Assembly: GCA_002359055.1 (NCBI GenBank)
Contig: DEQC01000105.1
Location: 1 to 16,597 of the forward strand
Source of the DNA: Flavobacteriales bacterium UBA3376
GTDB taxonomy: Bacteria > Bacteroidota > Bacteroidia > Flavobacteriales > Weeksellaceae
Reading direction: 5' to 3'
Length of the DNA: 16,597 bases
Made by a program: the position numbers and the translations under genes. Positions 6,587 to 15,235 of the stretch are shown here, one piece after another (the first letter of the stretch is position 1; each line of letters opens with the position of its first letter). Below the pieces are notes generated by a model. The model was not told the DNA's origin. It saw only the letters and a list, made by a program, of their open reading frames with translations, and did not search any database.

Positions 6587-7891
6587 ATGAAAAAATTAAT
6601 TTCAATTTTAATTCTAATCCTTATCATGAGCTCCGTTCGAGCCCAAGATACCATCAGTATTTCTTGGATAGAAATTTCAGAGAAATCACTTGATGAAAAT
6701 TTACAACTCCAATTAGCAAATAAAGAAACAGAAATTGCTCAAGCCGAATTGTTAGCTTCGCGTGCCATGTATTTACCCAACATCTCCGCTTCTTATTCTT
6801 TTATGCATACCAATAATCCGCTAAATGCTTTTGGTTTTAAATTGAATCAATCACGAATAGTGATGGAGGATTTTAATCCGGATTTATTAAATCAACCCGA
6901 TGGGATTTCTGACTTTATGTTGAAATTAGAAATTCAGCAACCGATTTTTAATATGGATGCAGCTTATCAAAAAAAAGCTGGAATTGTAAAAACTGAAGCA
7001 CTAAAAATCAAATCAGAAAGAACCCAAGAATATTTAGAATTCGAATTGAAGAAAGCATATATGATGATTCAATTGGCTTACAAGATGTTGGGAACTTTAG
7101 AAAAAGCTAAACTAACGACTTTGGCCAATAAAAATGTAGTTGAAAGTTATTATTCAAACGGTCTGGTTCAAAAGTCAGATGTGCTTTATATGGATGTCAG
7201 ATACAATGAAATTGAATCTCAAATTCAATTTGCAAAATCAAATATCAACAATGCTTCAGAATATTTATTCTTATTGTTAAATGAAGACGCTAACAATAAA
7301 ATTTTTAAACCTATTGATGAATTAAGCATTGAAAATTTAGTCGTATTTGATGAACCGAATTTAAATCCAAACCGTAAAGATTTAAAAGCTTATGACAAAT
7401 CCATAGAAGCGTATGATTGGTTGATAAAGTCATCGAAATCTAAATTTTTACCGAGATTAAATGCTTTTGGAAGTTATGAATTGCATGACAATAAAATAAA
7501 TGAATTCGACGGTGATGGATATTTAGTCGGTTTACAATTGTCATGGAATATATTCGATGGTTTGAGATCTAAAAGCCAAAGAGCAACTTATCAAGCTGAA
7601 AGTAATAAAATGAAAGTTGAATTGGCTCAATACACGCAACAAAGTGAATTAGAATTGAAAAATGCATATCGACAAGTTTTAGATGCTTTCAAAAAAGTTG
7701 AACTATTGGAATTGGCTTGGAACCACAGCAAAGAAGCATATCGAATTCAAAAAAATAGATATGATCAAGGTTTAGAAAAATCTTCTGATCTATTGATTGC
7801 AGAAACTTTGATGTCTCAGAAGGAATTAGAATACCATCAAGCCATTTTCGAATACAACACTGCTTTACAATACTATCAATTTTTAAATTAA
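6587..7891 (+). CDS. TolC-family outer membrane efflux channel
   Basis: This 434-residue protein is the outer membrane channel of a tripartite efflux pump. Residues 1-19 are a Sec signal peptide ending in RAQ. The mature part shows two outer membrane efflux protein repeats, each with long alpha-helical coiled-coil stretches rich in Ala, Glu, Gln and Lys (about 35-60 and 175-230; 270-300 and 325-425). Between them lie short barrel strands such as the one around ISASYSFM. It lacks the lipobox found in some members, so it is not a lipoprotein. It is first in the operon, 5 bases before the membrane-fusion protein gene, and its promoter carries the GTAAC dyad. The family is clear; substrate specificity cannot be read from the channel. 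Confidence 0.93.
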   Translation: MKKLISILILILIMSSVRAQDTISISWIEISEKSLDENLQLQLANKETEIAQAELLASRAMYLPNISASYSFMHTNNPLNAFGFKLNQSRIVMEDFNPDLLNQPDGISDFMLKLEIQQPIFNMDAAYQKKAGIVKTEALKIKSERTQEYLEFELKKAYMMIQLAYKMLGTLEKAKLTTLANKNVVESYYSNGLVQKSDVLYMDVRYNEIESQIQFAKSNINNASEYLFLLLNEDANNKIFKPIDELSIENLVVFDEPNLNPNRKDLKAYDKSIEAYDWLIKSSKSKFLPRLNAFGSYELHDNKINEFDGDGYLVGLQLSWNIFDGLRSKSQRATYQAESNKMKVELAQYTQQSELELKNAYRQVLDAFKKVELLELAWNHSKEAYRIQKNRYDQGLEKSSDLLIAETLMSQKELEYHQAIFEYNTALQYYQFLN

Positions 7892-7896
7892 ATCAA

Positions 7897-9000
7897 ATGA
7901 AAAATATAATTAGAATCACTCTATTAGTTGCAGGACTATTCTTTTTTTCGAATTGTAGTTCTGATCAAGTTGAACCTATTGCTTTTCAGGGAGAACCTAT
8001 CAAAGTAAATATAAGTCATGCCGAATCATTGGATGATAATGGTTTTTCGAGTGCAAGTGGAAAGCTGGTTGCAAAAAGTTCAGTAAATGTATCCACTCGA
8101 ATGATGGGTTATATAACTTCATTTCCAATTAAAGTTGGTCAACAAGTTAATAAAGGACAACTCCTCGTTTCTATCAACAATACTGATATACAAGCGAAAT
8201 CAGCTCAAATCGATGCTCAAATTATCCAAGCACAAGCAAATTATGATATAGCAAAAAAAGATTACGAAAGATTCAAGAATTTATTCAATTCACAATCTGC
8301 TTCACAAAAAGAATTAGATGATATGTCAGCGCGCTATCAAATGGCAAAAGCTGGATTAGAAGCTGCAAAACAAATGAGAAATGAGGTCAATGCTCAATAT
8401 AAATATACTAATATAACAGCTCCAGTTGCAGGAGTGGTAACAGCAAAATTTGCTCAACAAGGTGATTTGGCCAATCCAGGAATGCCACTTTTGATCATAG
8501 AATCACCTTCCGATTTACAAGTACAACTCATGGTTTCAGAAAGAGATATTTCAAATATTACAACGGGAATGGAAATAAATTTGATTGTTAAATCAACTGG
8601 TAAAGAAGTGAAGGCAAATGTTTCTGAAATTAGTCAATCATCAATACAAACCGGTGGGCAATATATAGTCAAAGCTAATTTATCTTCTTCAGAAGATTTA
8701 TTACCTGGAATGTACGTAAACGCCAGATTTCCTGTGTCGGCAAATAAAGAATTCAATGAAAATAAACTCTCAAGTGTAATTATTCCTAAATCTGCTTTGG
8801 TCAAAAAAGGTCAATTGACTGGTGTTTATACTGTAAGTGATCAAAACACTTCGATTTTAAGGTGGTTGAAAATAGGTAAAGATTTGGGAGAAAATGTGGA
8901 AATTCTTTCAGGATTGGAAGTAGGTGAAAGTTATATATTTTCATCAGAAGGCAGACTTTACAATGGTTCTTTGGTTACGGTTAATGAATTGCTAAAGTAA
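7897..9000 (+). CDS. RND efflux periplasmic adaptor (membrane-fusion lipoprotein)
   Basis: This 367-residue adaptor links the inner membrane pump to the outer membrane channel. The N-terminus is a lipoprotein signal with the lipobox cysteine at C20 (FFFSNC|SS), so it is probably lipid-anchored. In order it has a first lipoyl half (about 60-98, including GYITSFPIKVGQQVNKGQ), a helical hairpin (about 100-160, rich in Ala, Gln, Lys), the second lipoyl half (about 165-200, TAPVAGVVTAKFAQQGD), a beta-barrel domain (about 205-285) and a membrane-proximal domain. This is the HlyD/AcrA family plan. Spacing of 5 bases from the channel gene and 6 bases to the pump gene shows a single operon. Confidence 0.94.
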   Translation: MKNIIRITLLVAGLFFFSNCSSDQVEPIAFQGEPIKVNISHAESLDDNGFSSASGKLVAKSSVNVSTRMMGYITSFPIKVGQQVNKGQLLVSINNTDIQAKSAQIDAQIIQAQANYDIAKKDYERFKNLFNSQSASQKELDDMSARYQMAKAGLEAAKQMRNEVNAQYKYTNITAPVAGVVTAKFAQQGDLANPGMPLLIIESPSDLQVQLMVSERDISNITTGMEINLIVKSTGKEVKANVSEISQSSIQTGGQYIVKANLSSSEDLLPGMYVNARFPVSANKEFNENKLSSVIIPKSALVKKGQLTGVYTVSDQNTSILRWLKIGKDLGENVEILSGLEVGESYIFSSEGRLYNGSLVTVNELLK

Positions 9001-9006
9001 GTTAAA

Positions 9007-12000
9007 ATGGAAAAAGGAATATCAGGTAGAATTGCTTCGGCATTTATAGATTCAAAACTCACGATTTTATTGATGTTAGCATTGATGATAATCGGAGTTT
9101 ATAGTTCTTCATTGATTCCAAGAGAAGAAGAACCACAGATCATCATCCCAATGGCCGATGTTATGGTTGCTTATCCTGGAGCAAGTTCAAAAGAAGTAGA
9201 AAGTCGTGTAGTTAAACCTTTAGAAAAAGTAATATCTAACATCAAAGGAGTGGAGCATATACATTCGATGGCTGGCAATGGTCATGCCATGTTGATTGTT
9301 CAGTTTTATGTGGGTGAAGACACCGAGCGATCGTATGTGAAGTTGTACGACGAATTGATGAAACATATGGATATTTTTCCGGAAGGAGCTACTCTACCAA
9401 TGGTGAAAACTCGGTCAATTGACGATGTGCCTATGATGGCGCTGACTTTATGGAGTGAAAATTATGACGATTTTCAGTTGAGACAAATTGGTGAGGAATT
9501 ATCAACTGAAGTGAAAAAAATAAAAGATGTATCGCTGATCAACGTCATCGGTGGACGAACACGTCAATTAAAAGTGATTTTGGACAAGGATAAAATGGCC
9601 GAATCGAATGTTGACGCATTGAGCATCATGCAAATGATTCAAGCCAATAACGGAAGTTCACAATCAGGAAGTTTCAGCGCAGCAGACACGGAGTATTTAA
9701 TAACAACAGGCGAATTTTTAAGCACTTCAGAAGATGTGGAAAACCTGGTCGTTGGCATTTCTCAAAATATGCCTGTGTATTTGAAACAAGTAGCCAAAGT
9801 AGAAGATGGGCCATCGACTCCAAAAAATTATGTGAGCTTTGGTTACGGAAATTCCAACGAATCTTCAAAAGAATTTAAATCTGAATATCCCGCAGTTACT
9901 TTAGCTGTTTCAAAGGTTAAAGGAGCTGATGCTATGCAAATCTCTTCCAAAATTTTGGACAAAGTAGAGGAGATGAAGCTGGATTTAATTCCATTGGATG
10001 TAAATGTAGAAGTCACTCGAAATTATGGTGAAACCGCTTCAGAAAAGGTTTCAGAACTAATGACTCATTTATTAGTAGCAATAATAGCTGTAACTATTTT
10101 AGTAATGTTGGCCATGGGTTGGCGTGGTGGATTGGTCGTTTTCTTGTCTGTGCCTTTGACTTTTGCTTTGACTTTATTTAGTTATTACGTATTGGGTTAT
10201 ACGTTGAACCGAATCACATTGTTTGCTTTGGTATTCGTAGTAGGTATAGTGGTGGACGACAGTATTATTATTGCTGAAAATATGCACCGTCACTTTAAAA
10301 TGAAGAAATTACCATTTAAGCAAGCAGCAATTTATGCAATTAATGAAGTGGGAAACCCAACAATTTTAGCAACTTTTACTGTAATTGCAGCCATTTTGCC
10401 AATGGCATTTGTATCGGGTATGATGGGACCATACATGAGTCCAATGCCAATTGGTGCGTCTATAGCTATGTTGTTGTCATTATTTATAGCCTTGACAGTT
10501 ACGCCTTATTTGGGATATCATTTGTTGAAAGTCAAAGAAGGTGAAGAAGACAAAGAAGCAAATGGTGTTGAAAATAGCCGCATCTATAAAATATATAAAC
10601 GAATTGAATTACCATTGCTCAATAGTGGAAAGAAAAGATGGATGGTTTTAGGAGGAACTTTGGTTTTATTGATCATTGCAACCATGGGTTTCTTTACCAA
10701 ATGGGTTGCAGTTAAGATGTTACCATTTGATAATAAAAATGAAATACAGTTGGTTATAGATATGCCAGAAGGAACAACTTTGGAAAGAACTTCTGCCGTT
10801 ACTCAAGAAATAGCTCAATACATAAAAACAGTTCCAGAAGTTGTCCACTATCAAAGCTATGTAGGCTCTTCTGCTCCAATTACATTCAATGGTTTGGTGC
10901 GTCATTATGATATGAGAGGCGCGAGTAATACAGCCGATATTCAACTTAATTTGTTGGCAAAAGATGAAAGAAATACGCAAAGTCACGATATCGCAAAGAG
11001 AATTCGTCCTGAAATTCAAAGAATTGCATCGGCATATAATGCAAATGTAAAAGTAGTAGAAGTTCCACCAGGACCTCCTGTTTTGTCAACTATAGTTGCA
11101 GAAGTTTACGGACCTGATTATGATGAGCAAATTAAAATCGCTCGTCAAATTGAAGAAATTCTACATCAAACAGCTGATGTCGTAGATATTGATACGAGAA
11201 TTGAAGATCCGCAAATTGAATATAGAATTGAATTGGATCGTGAGAAAGCCATGTTAAATGGTGTGGCACCTCAACAAGTGGTTGGCAATCTCACTTATTT
11301 AATTGGAGAACATTCAATCGGAAATATTTATGATGAAAATTCAGCAAATCCAGTCGATATAGTTTTAAAATTAAATGAGGCCGATAAAAGCTCAATTGAT
11401 GCTATCACCGATGTAAAAGTAAAAGGCGAAAGAGGAATGGTCGCTGTCAGTGATATTGTAAATGTTAAAAAAGTTGAACATGAAAATACAATTTTCAGAA
11501 AAGATCAACAACAAGTGGTTTATGTATTGGCCGATATGGCAGGTGATTTAGAAAGTCCTGCTTATGCAATTTTAGGCATGGACGAAAAACTAAAAGAATT
11601 GGATATTCCTGCGGGTTATAAAGTCGAAGAATTATACATGGGACAACCCGATAGTGAGAGAAATTTCACCATAAAATGGGATGGAGAATGGCAAATTACT
11701 TTAGAAGTTTTTCGCGATTTAGGAATTGCATTTATGGTGGTAATGATCATCATTTATATGTTGATAGTTGGTTGGTTCCAAAACTTTAGAACACCAATAG
11801 TTATGATGGTTGCTATTCCGCTTTCATTGATAGGAATTGTGTTTGGACATTGGGCGCTAAATGCATTCTTCACGGCGACTTCCTTCATTGGGATGATAGC
11901 TTTGGCGGGAGTAATGGTTAGAAACTCAGTTTTGCTGATTGACTTTATTGAAATTCGATTGAAACAAGGTATTCCGATTAAACGAGCGATTGTCGAAGCT

Positions 12001-12240
12001 GGAGCCGTGAGAACAACTCCAATTTTATTGACCACAGGTGCAGTTGTGATTGGAGCAGCGGTTATATTATTCGACCCTATTTTTCAAGGTTTAGCCATAT
12101 CATTGGTTTTTGGAGCTATAGTTTCAACCATGTTGACTTTAGTGATTGTTCCCGTGATTTATTACATCACAGAACGAAAAAAATGGGAGAAAAATGAAAT
12201 CAAATGGGAGAAAAATGAAATCAAATTAGATAATAAATAA
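9007..12240 (+). CDS. RND-superfamily efflux pump, inner membrane permease (AcrB-like)
   Basis: This 1077-residue permease should use the proton gradient to drive export through the two neighbouring subunits. It has the RND plan: TM1 near residue 15-35, a large periplasmic loop, a TM bundle from about 345, a second loop from about 570, and a last TM bundle from about 900. D417-D418 in GIVVDDSIII correspond to the proton-relay pair D407-D408 of AcrB. The second-half motif reads GVMVRNSVLLIDF, so R972 stands where AcrB has K940. The pattern resembles the hydrophobe/amphiphile group rather than heavy-metal pumps. The C-terminus carries a perfect in-frame duplication of KWEKNEI (DNA 12181-12222). 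The DUF2892 gene follows after 11 bases. The exported compound is unknown. Confidence 0.95.
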   Translation: MEKGISGRIASAFIDSKLTILLMLALMIIGVYSSSLIPREEEPQIIIPMADVMVAYPGASSKEVESRVVKPLEKVISNIKGVEHIHSMAGNGHAMLIVQFYVGEDTERSYVKLYDELMKHMDIFPEGATLPMVKTRSIDDVPMMALTLWSENYDDFQLRQIGEELSTEVKKIKDVSLINVIGGRTRQLKVILDKDKMAESNVDALSIMQMIQANNGSSQSGSFSAADTEYLITTGEFLSTSEDVENLVVGISQNMPVYLKQVAKVEDGPSTPKNYVSFGYGNSNESSKEFKSEYPAVTLAVSKVKGADAMQISSKILDKVEEMKLDLIPLDVNVEVTRNYGETASEKVSELMTHLLVAIIAVTILVMLAMGWRGGLVVFLSVPLTFALTLFSYYVLGYTLNRITLFALVFVVGIVVDDSIIIAENMHRHFKMKKLPFKQAAIYAINEVGNPTILATFTVIAAILPMAFVSGMMGPYMSPMPIGASIAMLLSLFIALTVTPYLGYHLLKVKEGEEDKEANGVENSRIYKIYKRIELPLLNSGKKRWMVLGGTLVLLIIATMGFFTKWVAVKMLPFDNKNEIQLVIDMPEGTTLERTSAVTQEIAQYIKTVPEVVHYQSYVGSSAPITFNGLVRHYDMRGASNTADIQLNLLAKDERNTQSHDIAKRIRPEIQRIASAYNANVKVVEVPPGPPVLSTIVAEVYGPDYDEQIKIARQIEEILHQTADVVDIDTRIEDPQIEYRIELDREKAMLNGVAPQQVVGNLTYLIGEHSIGNIYDENSANPVDIVLKLNEADKSSIDAITDVKVKGERGMVAVSDIVNVKKVEHENTIFRKDQQQVVYVLADMAGDLESPAYAILGMDEKLKELDIPAGYKVEELYMGQPDSERNFTIKWDGEWQITLEVFRDLGIAFMVVMIIIYMLIVGWFQNFRTPIVMMVAIPLSLIGIVFGHWALNAFFTATSFIGMIALAGVMVRNSVLLIDFIEIRLKQGIPIKRAIVEAGAVRTTPILLTTGAVVIGAAVILFDPIFQGLAISLVFGAIVSTMLTLVIVPVIYYITERKKWEKNEIKWEKNEIKLDNK
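12181..12222 (+). repeat. Perfect 21-bp tandem duplication at the 3' end of the RND pump gene
   Basis: The 21-base unit at 12181-12201 is repeated exactly at 12202-12222, and the first bases (AAAT) start a third copy. It encodes two copies of the heptapeptide KWEKNEI in the cytoplasmic tail, in frame. Identical copies at the DNA level suggest a recent slippage event. Confidence 0.95.
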
Positions 12241-12251
12241 AATAAATAGAA

Positions 12252-12467
12252 ATGCAGGTAAGAATTGCACATGGAATTGCTGGTACATTGATTTTAACAA
12301 GTTTATTGTTAGGTGTATTTTTAGAAAATCCAAATTGGTTTTGGATCACAGCTTTTGTAGGAGCCAATTTACTTCAAAATGCTTTTACAGATTGGTGTTT
12401 AATGTATGTCATCCTAAGTAAATTAGGAATAACCAAAGAAGGGAAGAGTTGTAATACTAAAAATTAG
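12252..12467 (+). CDS. Small DUF2892 membrane protein (YgaP transmembrane-domain family)
   Basis: This 71-residue inner membrane protein has two predicted TM segments (about 7-24 and 28-50) and the family motif NLLQNAFTDWC followed by ILSKLGI. DUF2892 is the membrane part of E. coli YgaP, where it is fused to a rhodanese that carries sulfur as persulfide. Here it is a stand-alone protein, the last gene of the efflux operon, 11 bases after the RND pump. A rhodanese is encoded separately at 15236. Residue C49 in DWC matches the cysteine usually present in GFCP-type sequences of the family. Its role with the pump is unknown; an accessory subunit or a sulfur-handling partner are both possible. 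Confidence 0.85.
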   Translation: MQVRIAHGIAGTLILTSLLLGVFLENPNWFWITAFVGANLLQNAFTDWCLMYVILSKLGITKEGKSCNTKN

Positions 12468-12506
12468 TTGTTTGTAGCTTTTTTCTTATTTTTAAGTTTT
12501 ATGTTT

Positions 12507-12545
12507 ACTTTCAGTCCGCAATTTGTGGGCTGAAAGTTTTTATTT
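12507..12545 (+). terminator. Intrinsic terminator of the efflux operon, abutting the convergent gene
   Basis: A 14-bp stem with two G-T wobbles (12507-12520 with 12524-12537, core ACTTTCAG/CTGAAAGT) closes a 3-base loop and is followed by TTTTTATTT on the plus strand. It lies 39 bases after the DUF2892 stop and touches the stop of the minus-strand gene at 12540. It lacks a good T run on the minus strand, though the stem could still affect that transcript. Confidence 0.85.
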
Positions 12546-14411
12546 AATCACATAGGGATTGTAATCTATCAATTCTGGCTTCACATAATCAAAATCCATC
12601 AAATCATAATCAGACATATGATAAGTGTTTGTTTTGAAAATATTGTCTCCATGACCTGGTATATTGTTGTACCAAGAAAGTGATAATTCAAATCGATTGA
12701 AAACAAAATAGTCGTTGGTCAACAATACACCGAGACCAATTCTCGCATACAACTTCCCACTCAAAACAGACTCGTTTTCTCCGCTGATCAATCCAAATGA
12801 TGAACTAAATATCGGCGAAATCCTAAATCCTAACAAAGAATAAGGCGAATAAGATTGCGCTTGAATATTGGTCAACCATTTTTTGGTACCAATCACATCC
12901 AAACTATAAAATCCATCGATTCCCAATGGATCATTTTCGTTCAAAGTCAATCGATCTCCTCGCGAATCCGCCCTATTGTGTCCTATGATTAAATGAGAAG
13001 AAATGAAATTTCTTAATTTCCATTCTCCCATATTTATCAATCGCGTAAAATAATTTAAACCTAAAGAAAAAACCGTTTGTTCAGAACCTTTTGAAGTCCG
13101 ATATCCACCATAACCCAAGTCAAATCCTAAATATCCAAAATCAAAATAATTTCCCATTTTTACTCTTCCAGCGAGATAAAATCTGTCACGGTTGTTTTTT
13201 CTTTGAATTCCTGTGGTCAAACCCATCGAAAATCCAACAGGTATATCTTCTATTATATCGTAATTCTGTATGAATCGATCTTGAACAAATCCTCGCCTCG
13301 AAAGTTCTAAACCTAACAAGAAAAAATCTTCATTGGCATAAAATCTATTGGGATCTAAACTCAATTCTGGTCTTTTTATATAATCGACATTGAAATACCG
13401 AGCGGAAACTATCAAATTGGTCAATCGATCCTTAGTTGTATTTTCAATATTCGAAAGTCTGAAAGCATATCCACCCCAAAAATCTTTTAAATTGTATTTG
13501 AAATTCTGTGCAAATGCTCCATCGCTATTTGGTATGGAATCTTGATAAGCCCTTTCAATTACAGAAACTCCTCCCGCCCATCGAGTCAAAGGAGAAAAGA
13601 ATCGTCTTTGTAAAACCACCCCTTTGCTGTATTCGTTTTCTTCATTGCTCGAATATCCAACACTCAAACCTATAAAAGTATTTCTAATATTGGGTATGGT
13701 ATATCGGGTTTGAAATTTATTGTCACCAGTTTCGAAATTTTGTCGATAATAATTGTCGAAATCATGACCCATTCCTAAAAAATTCCTACTTCTCAACCTA
13801 AACCCAACTTTTGAACCTGAATAAGTCATACTTGGAAATATCGCCCAAGAATCTAAAGTATTTACATACAAATCAACACTGTCTGAATTTGTTCCAACTA
13901 TCAAAGATTCAATTTCTACTTCTCTTATAAACCTTTGCCTTCTGATCAAACGCTCTGATTCTGCGATTTTCAATGAATCGAATTTCTCGCCTTCTTTTAA
14001 TAATAAATAGTTTTTAATAACAAATTCCCTGGTTTTTACGTGTACGGCATTACCAGCTTTTTCAATGAACTTTTCAGGTCGTTTTGTGCTGTCTGCCAAA
14101 GAATATCCAAAAGGTTTATGACTATTGATGTAGATATTTCTAATTGTTTTGCCTTCAACCTCAACAAAGTTGTTGTCATTTTCGATCAATATCGAATCGT
14201 TTGAATCGTCTTTTTTTCTTTTTTTAAGAATTCTCTCAAGAAATTGATTGACTTTACTTTCTTTGTTTTTGAAAATTTTATCAAATGGATCTTCCTCTTT
14301 TTCAATGTTTAATGAATCTAATGGTCGATTTGAATCAGGATTTGTTTGAGCAAAAACCGATGAGAATAAAGAAATTATTAGAAAAAAATAAAGAAAAACC
14401 CTTTTGACCAT
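12540..14411 (-). CDS. BamA/TamA-like (Omp85-type) outer membrane protein with a single POTRA-like domain
   Basis: This 623-residue protein starts with a Sec signal peptide (about 1-21, ending in VFA|Q), then a Lys/Glu/Asp-rich linker (about 30-78). A POTRA-like segment follows (about 85-170: GKTIRNIYI, then FVIKNYLLLKEGEKFD, then RLIRRQRFIREVEI). From about 195 to the end the sequence alternates hydrophobic and polar residues with many aromatic-Gly pairs, a large outer membrane beta-barrel. One POTRA-like unit ahead of a long barrel differs from BamA, which has five. The C-terminus ends in NPYVIK, not the aromatic residue common in BamA. The gene is convergent to the efflux operon and divergent from the methyltransferase gene. 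Its function is not known to me; roles in protein or lipid export or surface assembly are guesses. Confidence 0.75.
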   Translation of the reverse strand: MVKRVFLYFFLIISLFSSVFAQTNPDSNRPLDSLNIEKEEDPFDKIFKNKESKVNQFLERILKKRKKDDSNDSILIENDNNFVEVEGKTIRNIYINSHKPFGYSLADSTKRPEKFIEKAGNAVHVKTREFVIKNYLLLKEGEKFDSLKIAESERLIRRQRFIREVEIESLIVGTNSDSVDLYVNTLDSWAIFPSMTYSGSKVGFRLRSRNFLGMGHDFDNYYRQNFETGDNKFQTRYTIPNIRNTFIGLSVGYSSNEENEYSKGVVLQRRFFSPLTRWAGGVSVIERAYQDSIPNSDGAFAQNFKYNLKDFWGGYAFRLSNIENTTKDRLTNLIVSARYFNVDYIKRPELSLDPNRFYANEDFFLLGLELSRRGFVQDRFIQNYDIIEDIPVGFSMGLTTGIQRKNNRDRFYLAGRVKMGNYFDFGYLGFDLGYGGYRTSKGSEQTVFSLGLNYFTRLINMGEWKLRNFISSHLIIGHNRADSRGDRLTLNENDPLGIDGFYSLDVIGTKKWLTNIQAQSYSPYSLLGFRISPIFSSSFGLISGENESVLSGKLYARIGLGVLLTNDYFVFNRFELSLSWYNNIPGHGDNIFKTNTYHMSDYDLMDFDYVKPELIDYNPYVIK

Positions 14412-14478
14412 ACATCATGAAAACCTATTACGAATTTAAACAATAAAAAGTGAAGAATATTGTAACTCTAAACTCTTT

Positions 14479-14522
14479 GTAACAAAAGTTGCCTATTGTG
14501 AATTTAATCCAACATAACTTTG
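14479..14522 (+). promoter_or_regulatory. Methyltransferase promoter with Crp/Fnr-type dyad
   Basis: The dyad GTAAC-AAAA-GTTGC (14479-14492) is centred at 14485.5. An exact TAnnTTTG element, TAACTTTG (14515-14522), is centred 33.0 bases downstream. The 14-base dyad is identical to the one before the rhodanese gene. The -7 element overlaps an upstream in-frame ATG at 14520, which argues for translation from 14541. The interval 14412-14540 also separates this gene from the divergent outer membrane protein gene; on that strand only a one-mismatch -7 element (TAAATTCG) is visible. Confidence 0.75.
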
Positions 14523-14540
14523 AAGCTAAGATTCATAAAA

Positions 14541-15170
14541 ATGAGTAGAGAATTTTGGGACGAACGTTATGCAAATGAGGAATTTGTTTATGGGAAATTA
14601 CCGAATAAATATTTTAAAGAAAAAATCGATGAATTATCGGTTGGTAAAGCATTGTTCGCAGCTGAAGGTGAAGGTAGAAATGCTGTTTATGCTGCGAGTT
14701 TGGGTTGGGAAGTCACAGCATTTGACCAAAGTTTAAGCGCTAAGAACAAAGCAATTTCACTTGCTGAAAATAATCAAGTTACTATCGATTATTTGGTTTC
14801 AGACTTGGACAATTTTAATTATACATCTGAAACTTATGATTTATTGGTTTTGATATTTGCTCATTTTCCTGAAGAGAAAAGAAGAATTTATCACAGACAA
14901 TTGACACAAACCATTAAAAATGGCGGTTATATTATTTTAGAAGCATTTTCGAAAAATCATATGCAAAATCAAAAGGAAAATCCAAAAGTTGGCGGACCTA
15001 AAAATATAGATATGCTGTATGATTTGGATGAAATTAAAGAAGATTTTCAAAATTTTGAATTTTTAGAAGCTTACGAAACGGAAACGGAATTGAATGAAGG
15101 TGAACATCACAAAGGAAAAGGCAGTGTAATCCGAATTTTAGCTAAAAAGACGAATGAAATTAATTGGTAA
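14541..15170 (+). CDS. Class I SAM-dependent methyltransferase (TehB/thiopurine-methyltransferase-like)
   Basis: This 209-residue Rossmann-fold methyltransferase transfers a methyl group from S-adenosylmethionine to an unknown acceptor. The N-terminus (FWDERYANEEFVYGKLPN) is typical of a family often labelled tellurite-resistance or thiopurine methyltransferase-like. Motif I is the AEGEGRNAVYAASLGW segment. The acidic residue of motif II is in AFDQS, and LVLIFAHFP forms the post-motif strand. An in-frame ATG exists at 14520, but that codon overlaps the predicted -7 promoter element, and homologues as I know them begin near MSREFW, so I choose 14541. The promoter carries the same dyad as the rhodanese operon. 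Its stop codon overlaps the next dyad. Methylation of a thiol, sulfide or metalloid is an inference from context only. Confidence 0.88.
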   Translation: MSREFWDERYANEEFVYGKLPNKYFKEKIDELSVGKALFAAEGEGRNAVYAASLGWEVTAFDQSLSAKNKAISLAENNQVTIDYLVSDLDNFNYTSETYDLLVLIFAHFPEEKRRIYHRQLTQTIKNGGYIILEAFSKNHMQNQKENPKVGGPKNIDMLYDLDEIKEDFQNFEFLEAYETETELNEGEHHKGKGSVIRILAKKTNEINW

Positions 15171-15210
15171 CAAAAGTTGCTGATAATTTGTCGATGAATT
15201 AAGACCTTTG
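15167..15210 (+). promoter_or_regulatory. Rhodanese operon promoter with Crp/Fnr-type dyad
   Basis: The dyad GTAAC-AAAA-GTTGC (15167-15180) overlaps the stop codon of the methyltransferase gene and is centred at 15173.5. GACCTTTG (15203-15210), one mismatch from TAnnTTTG, is centred exactly 33.0 bases downstream. The predicted transcript begins about 10-20 bases before the rhodanese ATG at 15236. Imperfection of the -7 element fits dependence on an activator. Confidence 0.7.
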
Positions 15211-15235
15211 TATCAATGAATTAAAAGAATTAAAG

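Noticed and set aside
10720..12035. Minus-strand frames inside the RND pump gene
   Set aside because: They are antisense shadows of a highly conserved coding sequence and show no protein features of their own.
12540..14411. Plus-strand frames opposite the outer membrane protein gene, such as 13091-13273
   Set aside because: Short, without recognisable domains or promoter, and fully inside a long, coherent minus-strand gene with signal peptide and barrel pattern.
14520..14540. Upstream ATG start for the methyltransferase (seven extra residues)
   Set aside because: This codon overlaps an exact TAnnTTTG -7 element (14515-14522), so it would lie upstream of the transcript start. The N-terminus from 14541 matches the usual family start.
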